Assembly: GCA_034509755.1 (NCBI GenBank)
Contig: CM067543.1
Span: forward strand, 54,554,653-54,618,652
Direction of reading: 5' to 3'
Origin: Anisodus tanguticus
Lineage: Eukaryota > Streptophyta > Magnoliopsida > Solanales > Solanaceae
Length of the DNA: 64,000 nt
Position 1 is the first letter of the stretch. Each line of letters starts with the position of its first letter. The notes below the pieces were generated by a model. The model saw only the letters and a list, made by a program, of their open reading frames with translations, made no database searches and was not told the DNA's origin. Made by a program: the position numbers and the translations under genes. Positions 56,029 to 64,000 of the stretch are shown in pieces.

Positions 56029-58489
56029 TCAATCTCGGTAAAACCCTTTTATATTTATAGCTGTCTGCTGTGAGATTTCACTCTTTTTGGTACTGTTGTT
56101 CACTTCACTATTAAATGAAGTCCAAGAAGTATGCTTGAGCATGTAAGGAGAATTTTGACCTGAATATGTCTCGTGTAACAATAGTCGTTGCTTTGGTGTG
56201 CTCATTGATCTCGTCTTTGCTTTTGCCGATTCTGTCGCAGCCATGTAAGTAGGAAACATGGGAGAACTTGGTAAAGAGCTATCATCACCAATTGATTTCC
56301 TTTTCACATGAGAAAATGATCTCCTTGGTAGCGATGACGAAGAATTTAAATCCTCAATGGAATCTTGATTACGCGCTTGTCTCATTTTGAGTTGTGTCGT
56401 TTGGTTCATGTCACCTAGAGGACTACTTGACTCTGCAAATGACCTCAATTGCCCAAATAGCTCCACTTTTCTCTGTGCTTCGATTTCTGCCCATTGATCG
56501 AACCTGGAGCTTCTTCGATTTTCCTTAAACATTAACGGTTCTTGCATAAAGTGATCATTTCTCCGCTCCTAGAAGCCATTTTGAGTTATTCAACCATAAA
56601 ACATGATGTATTCAGTAAATATCATAAAAAGGAAACTGAGAAAATATAAATGCAAGTTAAATTACCCGATGTGAAAATGAGTATTTCATCATACGCTCTC
56701 TTTTGGCAATAGCTTCTTGTCTTCTTAAAAACAAGGCTTCAATGTCTTCCTTTGAGGCCAGACTGAAATCCCAAGTCCTTTGGCTATTGCATTTTAGCTG
56801 CGTCTAAGCAAAGCCATGTTAAGCAGACTTTATCATTAGAGTAAAACAAATACAAGTTAAAGTTCAATCGGAAGCTCGAACAACGATAACTATTGTATGT
56901 TATCAATTCTCTTACTTTTAATTCATTAGATTTCACACCTTCTTTCGAGCTATCATCAAGTTTCTTTTCGATACTCTCATAGTATTCTTCAACAGTAGGA
57001 ACTCTGATATGATAAACTCGTGGCTTTAGCACTTGAAAGGGCAACATAAACTTCAACTTGGCAACGAGTCTTCGTCTCACAAGTTCACCTCGAATCACTG
57101 CTTGAAGCTTCACGAGTCCCTTCAGAGCACTTAATGCTTTCCTCGCCTGCAGAAAATCAACAGAACCACAGATTGACATGAAAAAAGCTATCTTTGAACT
57201 CTTTTCCAATCATTGATAAATATTGAACTTCTTATCAGGCTCATCAGTAAATGGGGTGTGTATTAAGATTTTGGAAACTAAAGTAATGGCTGCAATTTCT
57301 TTACTGATAATACCTTTTAGGTTTCATGATGGTTTACTTACTAAGTAAAATTCAACATAGTGCAATCAAATACACAATCATATATACCTACATGCCAACA
57401 AGTTCACAATGAAATTGTTTGTGTTGAACGATGTGGTCATCTCATCTAAAAACCTAAGTTGTTAAAGTCTAGAGAGAGCACACTTTTTATTTACATAATT
57501 ATATCTTCAACATGCCCACTCATATGAGAGCGTAATCGTTTCTCATGGATGAAGCACGTGATAAATCATGGACCTCTGTTGATACTATGTTGAATTGTGT
57601 GGCCATCTCATGCAAAAGCTTAAGTTGTTCGAGAGAGAGCATTTTTATTTACTCACAAGGTGTGCACGATAAGCGCTTTGGATTCTGACGGCAGCATTTC
57701 TCCGTTTCCTCTCGAGCTCATACGGAGCATTAGTAAGGCGGACGACTTCAGCTGCAGCATTAGCAGCAGCTACAGCAGCCTCAGCTGCAGCTGCTGTTGC
57801 TAAAGCAACAGCCAACGCATGTTTCTTCTGTTGTTCTGTTGCCTCAGTTAGTGTTTTTTGAGGTGTAGCTTCAATTGCTGGAGGACACTGCTTGAACTTG
57901 AACCTTCCCAAAAACCATTTCCATCTCTTTGGTTTCTGAAAAAACAAATCCACATTCATCTTATAAATCATTTAAACCAGTTCTGAAAGAAAAGGATAAA
58001 TCAAGAAAGGGCTGGGCAGCCCCGTGAACAGAGCATTCCGCATTCACGTAGGATCTGGAGAAGGACCGTACCCAAGGGGGTGTAATGTAGGCAGTCAGCA
58101 ACCTACACTAAATCAAGCATCAGTAGCTGATTCCACGGCTCGAACCTGTCACCATATTTCGACATTCATAAGGAGAGTCTTGGAGCAACGGTAAAGTTGT
58201 CTCCTTGTGAACTATAGATCACGGGTTTGAGTTGTGTAATCTGTCACTGATACATGCGTCAGGGTAGGCTGCCTACATCACACTACCTTAGGGTATGACC
58301 CTTTCCTGAACCCAGAGTGAACGCGGGATGCTTCGTGCTGTCCTTTTATATTAACCAGTTCTCAACAGAAAAAAGCGAAATCAAAATTTCAAGAAATTGA
58401 AAAAATCAAACCTTTTCAGCTTTTGGTTTTTCCTCAGGAATGAAAAGTAGTCTTTTCACAAATGTAAACCAACTTCTTCTCTTTCCCAT
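56029..58489 (-). CDS. IQD: IQ67-domain (IQD) calmodulin-binding protein, five exons
   Basis: Exons on the minus strand: 58489-58412, 57935-57657, 57146-56916, 56797-56666 and 56568-56029, all with GT/AG borders and phase 0, giving 419 residues with no stop. The N-terminus MGKRRSWFTFVKRLL is the usual basic IQD start. An Ala-rich helix follows (ALAVALATAAAAEAAVAAAN). The IQ67 domain spans the exon 2/3 junction: AVRIQSAYRAHL joins ARKALSALKGLVKLQAVIRG, with IQ motifs and calmodulin-anchor residues; the split position is the conserved IQD intron site. The C-terminus carries a DUF4005-type motif (PTYMAATESAKAKTRSMSTP). IQD proteins recruit calmodulin to microtubules, membranes or nucleus as scaffolds. 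Two SINEs sit in intron 1. It is the only gene here that looks intact. Confidence 0.93.
57147..57656 (-). other. intron 2 of the IQD gene
   Basis: 510 bp, splitting the IQ67 domain between AYRAHL and ARKAL. It has an internal direct repeat (TGTTGAACGATGTGGTCATC near 57421; TGTTGAATTGTGTGGCCATC near 57590), probably a MITE or duplication remnant. Confidence 0.7.
58008..58155 (-). mobile_element. SINE in IQD intron 1, head-truncated
   Basis: On the minus strand: GGTTCGAGCCGTGGAATCAG, GTAGGTTGCTGACTGCC, CTACGTGAATGCGGAATGC. The A-box part of the head is missing. Confidence 0.8.
58175..58350 (+). mobile_element. SINE in IQD intron 1, near full length
   Basis: TCTTGGAGCAACGGTAAAGT and ATCACGGGTTTGAGTTGTG form the tRNA-like head. 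GGGTAGGCTGCCTACATCAC and GAACGCGGGATGCTTCGTG form the body. It is head to head with the minus-strand copy, about 20 bases away. Confidence 0.85.
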
Positions 58490-58779
58490 TTTAGGAATTC
58501 AGCAAACTGATTCATTAAACCAACATACCACCACCTTCTTTGAACAGTCACCTTATTCTTGATAAGAAAATAGACAAATTCTTTGAGTTGGCAATTCTAT
58601 TTCTTTCAATAAAAACAAAAAGTTTCAAAATGATTTACATTTGGAATAGAGGGAAAAACAAAGAAGAATGAAACAAGCCATGCACAATTTCCATAAAGCC
58701 ATAAGAGGAAAAAAAAACAAGAAATTCAATTTCAGTTCTCCTGCATAAGCATGAGCAGCAAGACATTCTTGTCACTAAC

Positions 58780-58940
58780 AAGGTTTGTGGGGTTGTGATG
58801 GTGTATAAGTACTCCTTTCTCCTTAACTAAAGTTATTGGTTCCGAGCTACGGGTACGGACTAGGAAGCATTTATTCACAAGATGGGATTTTTAGATAATT
58901 ATCGGGCTCAATATGAGTACCGGACACCGGATGAAAAACC
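58780..58940 (+). repeat. SINE remnant upstream of the IQD gene
   Basis: TGATGGTGTATAAGTACTCC, GGTTCCGAGCTACGGGTA and CTCAATATGAGTACCGGACA, ending ACCGGATGAAAAACC, the same 3' end as the SINE at 24665-24830. Confidence 0.6.
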
Positions 58941-59217
58941 AAAAAAACAAGACATTCTTGTGATATATAGCAGCTAGCTAAAGTGAAATCATTCATGAGA
59001 TTAATCAAGAAATTGAAATCTTAATGGATCAATTTTCATAAGTAATGATGAAAGAATTTGTTTAGAAAATTCAACCTGAAAATTTAGGACACATACCAAA
59101 TTTGAAGGACATGTCCAAGATTTGGAAAAATCCAAGAGGTCTTGAGAAGTGATTCTTGAATTAATTATGATGTTTCTGTTGTTCCATGTGGCTACATATT
59201 TCCCTTTCATACATGTC

Positions 59218-59234
59218 TTATATATATATATCCA
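59218..59234 (-). promoter_or_regulatory. possible TATA box of the IQD gene
   Basis: TATATATATATAAGACATG on the minus strand, about 740 bases upstream of the IQD ATG. It would need a leader exon with an intron; a donor-like TTTG|GTATGTG lies near 59100. Plausible but not proven, because the (TA)n run could be chance. Confidence 0.3.
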
Positions 59235-59239
59235 AGAAT

Positions 59240-61296
59240 AAACTGTCCTTTACTAATTATGCTTTGAGAAGCATACCATGTGCTGATGGAGAATTAAAAT
59301 GAATAATGAAAAAGGCTTAAAGGGTTAAAAAAGAAAAAAAAGTCATTTTTCAATTATTTAGACTTTTGCAAGTACTTGAATTGTGACTTTGTGGGAAGTC
59401 TCTTTAATACCATACTAAAGGGTCCTCTTCTTTTCTTTCTTTTTCTCTCCCTTTCCCTATGTCATTTTGTAAACTGCTTACTAACTATTTCAAATGTCTC
59501 TTTTTGCTATGAAGTTACTTGTTTAATCCTTTATATTTGTTTGTCACTTTGGAAGCTGTTAAACAAAAAATGAAGTATAGAAAATAAAGAAAGAGTTAAT
59601 TTATAGCAATTACAAGTAAATCTATATTATAAACATCATAATTGGCAACATACAACATATCGTGGCGAAGCAAGAAAAATAGTTAAGGATATTCAAGATA
59701 TAATATATATATATATATGTTCAAAAGTATACTTCTTCATCTATATGTGCAGTATAATTTTTTATATATACGATATAATTTTTTGACAAACGATACTCAA
59801 TTGATCATTATGTTGTTAGTAACATGATAAAAATGGTAAGCAATATACTATCACAATGTTAAATAACATTAGTGGTGTAGAAAATAATTACATTATCAGT
59901 GGACGGAACTTAAATTTTAGATTATCCATGTGAATTTCTGTCCATTTTTTAACTCATAAAGTTGTCCAAATAATTTGTATACTATCTTTTTTTCTTTTTG
60001 AGGCCCCTTGTACAAAGATGTACTTAATGGGGGACTATCTCTTTTGACTCACTACTCCATCCTGGCCTTTAATTTGTAGCTTTTATCTTTTGAGTTATTC
60101 AATGGCTCCAATTTTGGTAATCAGAGATAATATTTTACCTTTACTTTGTAATAGAAAATGAAATTAATGTAATTAAAATGAAAGTTAATTCTAATCATTC
60201 GTCGCAAAGTACTCGTAGTCGTAATTATATATTTTTTTTAATTGAAATCACTAATTTTAGAACTTATTGGTAAAGAGACATTTGAAATTGAAAGCTTTAC
60301 GATCGAGTACTGAAAATAATCGTTACAGTCTGAATTCCTAATAACTTACATCAATAAAGTGACAGGTGCCAACAACTTAACAAAAGAGTATACTAGAAGG
60401 TAACATTATGTCATTTTCCAATTTTTTATTGCACATTCTGCTTCATTTATTGTACCTTGCATTGGAATGAATCATTTCTTGATGCATGTTTCCTTATATG
60501 AAAAAAATAAATGATCACCCATAATTGCAGAATCCCTTTAAATTGAACGTTTTTAATGCTACCTTTTTAAACACAAGAATTTCCATGGTCAGAAGAGGTA
60601 CTGTCACTATACGATCATTAAAATTTTTATTATGAAAAAATCCATTCAACTTTATCTCAGCAGCAAAAAAAGTTGCTAAACTATTTTTATTATAATTATC
60701 TTATACATTGCGTCCATTTAAAATGAAAAGTGCTTCCTACGGGGATTTTTCACTCTCAAGATTCGCATTCGGAATCTTTGGTTAAAGTTAGAGGAATTTC
60801 ATTTATCCCACCATATCTCATGGTAATAACGAAAAAGTCACTCAATTTTATTTAATATCACATAAAGTTATATGGAGTAAACAAATAAATGAGATATTAT
60901 GAAATATTTAATTGACAAAAAAATATTTAGTAACTTTATGTGATACATAGTTAAAGAAAACGACTTTTTCAATTTTTATGTGTTAAAATAAAATTAAGTG
61001 GCTATCTGTAAAATCAAAAGATACAAGTTTAACATTGGGACCATGGAAACTTGCACAAATTGGGAAAATATAATGATTAAAGGATATCTAAGCATGAATT
61101 TGAGCGCAGAAAGTTATAATAAAAAAGCAAAATAATTAAGTGAAAGTAGCCATCATTACTATACCTTGTGCTTGTACTTATTACAGGTCCCTCTCTAACT
61201 CTGTCAAGACCAACACTTTTTTTTTCCCGCTTTTTCATATTGACTCTCTCCCTGTCCTAATAACATGCACATTTTGGTCCAGATTTTTCCTTCTAA
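59240..61296. other. AT-rich intergenic DNA
   Basis: No gene is supported. A foldback-like stretch lies at about 60830-61010 (CACTCAATTTTATTTAA against TAAAATAAAATTAAGTGG; TCACATAAAGTTA against AACTTTATGTGAT). A TA run occurs at 59700-59719. Confidence 0.45.
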
Positions 61297-61625
61297 TGGT
61301 AATATCTAAGTCAGTTTGCGAAAGATAGTACTATTTCACCGAACACCAACACGTTCCATAATCAGCACGTGTTGGTGCATCCACTTCCTCTGGCTTGATT
61401 TATACGCATAATGATAGTATCCAAGTCGACTTGCGACTATCTTATGGGACACCAACACATTCCATAGTCAGCACGTGTTGGTGCATCCACTTCCTCTGGC
61501 TTGATTTATACGCATAATGATAGTATCCAAGTCGACTTGCGACTATCTTATGGGACACCAACACATTCCATAGTCAGCACGTGTTGGTGCATCCACTTCC
61601 TCTGGCTTGATTTATATGCATATTG
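61297..61625 (+). repeat. 106-bp tandem repeat, about three units
   Basis: The block CACCAACAC begins at 61344, 61450 and 61556, an exact 106-bp period. Units 2 and 3 are nearly identical; the first is diverged in its left half. Each unit has an inverted repeat CACCAACAC ... GTGTTGGTG around CATAGTCAGCAC, and CATCCACTTCCTCTGGCTTG. Confidence 0.9.
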
Positions 61626-62664
61626 CTGATAATCTTTTAACAATATACACTGGGTGATAGATAGTCGTTTTGAGGTCTAACCAAATATGGAAATTCGTAA
61701 AAGTTCTTAAATTCGTCTAAGTCTGAGGTAGTTCTCACTTGTGCCCAGTTTTCGAATCATTGCGCTAGGAATTTCACAAGACAATAAAAATTAAAGTTGT
61801 AGGTCTTTGAAATATGTTTCCAACCATATATGAATCAGCTCAATCAGAGCTTTCTGTTAGGAGTTATGCCCATTTTACTAAACGTTATTGGCGCAATTAA
61901 AATTAAGCCTGGCGCGGGGCGTGGTCTCTTGAAGGTGGGCGCGGGGCGCTAGTATTATTTTTTAGTGGGGGGTATATTTGACAGGCTTATCAAAATAATC
62001 TTGGCGTGGGGTGTCGCCCTCCCAATTTTGACCTGTCATGATTTTATCCGAATTTTATATATCTCAAACTTCTTAAAACTTACCCCAATTCATTCTAAGC
62101 CGTCTTTTTGGAGAGAAAACACCCTAGAGCGATCTCTAAACCTCTAAGGTAAGTTCTTACTCAAACTTCATGATTATTACCTCAATCCAATAAGAATTAA
62201 CACTAGAATCCTTATCTATTCCATAGATTTTGAGAATTCGATTCAAGAACAGTTGAAGGAAAGAATCGTTGGGAATTCAGATGTAAGTTCATGTACTTCT
62301 TATATATATATTTATAGAGATTGATTTGGGTGTACATATCATACGAAACACGGTAGAATCCATGGGTGAATCCTATGAAAGTAAGACCACGAATTTGGCT
62401 TAGAAATCCTAGTTTTCGAAAAGGGTGGGAATTCGAGATAAAAGTATAAAGTTCTAATCTTTATTATTCTAATCAATTATAGAGTGATTGTTGAACCTTA
62501 GAAAACCTATTTGGTAGCGTTTTAGCGGGAATTTAGGTATGTCTCTTATTAAAATCTTTTTTCACTATAAAAGTGATTTGTATGTCTCTTTTTTAATATA
62601 CTTTTTCAACCTTTAAAATTGGTTTCTTTGGGAAGGTTTCATGTGCGTGAAGAATCTTAGGTGT

Positions 62665-62694
62665 ATCATATTATATATATATATATATATATAT
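62665..62694. repeat. (TA)n microsatellite
   Basis: About 14 uninterrupted TA units. Confidence 0.95.
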
Positions 62695-63032
62695 ATTCAT
62701 GATTTTTCCTATCAAGGGATTGTTGAAACTGATTTATAAAGCTTTGGATTTTGAATATGATTTACCCCTATAAGGGACGTTTTAAACTTGATTTTGAAAG
62801 CTTGAATATTTTATGTGTTTTGCCCTATGAATGGGCTTTGTTGAAGTTGAAACTTATCTAATGACTTGAACATGGTTTCTAAACCTATTAATGACTTGAT
62901 GTACCCCTGCTAATGGGGTGATGAACATAATTCATAATGAACTATTAGACTTACATGACATGATTTGAGTTTTAGCTTCTATGTTATAATTGTGATTCGG
63001 CTATTTCTTCATGATTCTGTTGTTTGTGTTTG

Positions 63033-63313
63033 GCCTAGCTACTCAGGAGGAAGGGTAGTCACTACGGATTCTAGTGTGGTTTGCCTAGTTATTCGAGAGG
63101 AAGGATAGTCATCGAGGGACAGTAGCCCCGGTGTGGTTTGCCTAACTATTCGAGAGGAAGAATAGCCATCGAGGGACTATAGTCTCGGTGGGGTTTTCCT
63201 AGCTATTCGGGAGGAAGGATAGTCATCGAGGCTTAATAATCTCGATGTGATTTTACCTAGCTATTTGGGAGGAAGGATAGCCATCGAGGGTGACCACTCT
63301 GATGTGGTGTTTT
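63033..63313 (+). repeat. minisatellite, five units of about 50-58 bp
   Basis: Units begin at 63033, 63083, 63140, 63197 and 63255 with a G/T/A-CCTAG/A pattern. Each contains CTATTCGGGAGGAAGGATAG with small changes, then CATCGAGG and a variable part. Periods are 50, 57, 57 and 58. Confidence 0.9.
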
Positions 63314-64000
63314 ATGCAATTTTAGGAAACCTTAATAGTCATCTCTTTGTTTTATTGACTTGGCTTGTATTGGCATAATCATGGTTGTTCTTGAGTAACT
63401 TGATAGTGATCTTAAGTTCATAAATGGAAGACCTAATTTTGAGAAATGACATAATGGATTGAAAGTGATTTAATTCTCTCTTGATGATTTATACTAATGG
63501 TTTCTCTAAGTTGGTGAACTGTTTTATCTTTGGATTTCAAACTGCTTTACTTATATTATTTCACTACTTAATATTATATTATTTATTATCCCGGAGATAC
63601 TCACCGAGTATCCAGTATTCAGGCATACCATTGTTATTTTTATGGTGTGTCAGATAACGAAGAAGAGCATGTTCGTGATACGCCTACGGCTTAGGAGAAC
63701 TTGTTGCTTTCGAGATTATTCGGTGAGCCCACATGATTGTTCGTGGGGCACCATTCTATCTTTATTTTTATTAGTGTTAGTTTTCAGGCTATGTCATAAA
63801 GTTAGACTATTTTCTTTTATCATCTTAGAGGCTCCATAGATAGATGTTGTTTTGTTGGTATTTGGTTGAGGTTGGAATTCGACTCTCATGGGCGTTGCTA
63901 CGTTTTGACATTTATTTATTACAGACTTCCGTTGATTTGATTTCATAAATTGTGACCATGACTTTTACTTAGTTATTTATAGCTTAATTGAAATTATTAA

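Larger units (their letters stand above)
61860..64000 (+). repeat. probable LTR (gypsy-type) or related dispersed repeat, right end outside
   Basis: There is no coding sequence over 2.1 kb. GC-rich block TGGCGCGGGGCG near 61910, a leader-like GAGAGAAAACACCCTAGAGC near 62113, short palindromic blocks at about 62708-62930 (CCCCTATAAGGG, GCCCTATGAATGGGC, CCCCTGCTAATGGGG), a minisatellite, and the end region CGACTCTCATGGGCGTTGCT. This resembles long LTRs of Solanaceae chromovirus-type elements as I know them, but without the element body the class is uncertain. Confidence 0.4.

Noticed and set aside
59001..59210. 69-codon minus-strand frame as a small protein gene
   Set aside because: No family similarity or signal. 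At best it lies in a leader exon of the IQD gene.

Overview
The window is nuclear DNA of a flowering plant, most likely Solanaceae. The evidence is tRNA-derived SINEs that look like the TS/SolS families of that group, intron-bearing plant genes (a GH17 beta-1,3-glucanase, an IQ67-domain protein and a FATTY ACID EXPORT-like gene), and AT-rich intergenic DNA packed with LTR retrotransposons and MITEs. It is gene-poor: only the IQD gene looks intact, and most of the sequence is nested or decayed transposons.

Layout. 1-2134: 5' part of a Ty3/gypsy element (minus), running off the left edge. 2135-5431: intergenic DNA with SINEs, a long foldback MITE and half a Stowaway. 5432-11122: a non-autonomous LTR element with an Asp-tRNA-type primer site and an unrecognised Cys-rich ORF, inserted in the Stowaway; its 3' LTR is cut off. 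11123-20208: two decayed copies of one Ty1/copia family in opposite orientations, with a duplicated pol segment at the axis. 20209-27190: SINEs, small MITEs, an imperfect hairpin and a LINE tail. 27707-29042: 3' exons of a FAX/TMEM14-family gene (minus) with frameshifts and a damaged splice acceptor. 29959-33700: Stowaway MITE, tandem array (unit about 230 bp) containing a SINE and a LINE tail, and a possible upstream exon. 34592-38700: Copia element (minus), gag deleted. 38957-46820: Copia element with 1.6-kb LTRs, 5-bp target duplication, no gag or protease, and a solo LTR nested in its 5' LTR. 48071-54874: a beta-1,3-glucanase gene split in exon 2 by a complete Copia element (48938-53962). 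56029-58489: five-exon IQD gene (minus) with two SINEs in intron 1. 59240-64000: AT-rich intergenic DNA, a 106-bp tandem repeat, and a probable gypsy-type LTR with a roughly 57-bp minisatellite.

The host genes do not form a pathway. The glucanase would be a secreted cell-wall/defence hydrolase, the IQD protein a calmodulin-binding scaffold, and the FAX protein a plastid-envelope fatty-acid exporter. Two of the three carry disabling lesions. Many junctions can be read exactly (target duplications CCTAC, ATACA and TTACC), so the order of several insertions can be reconstructed.
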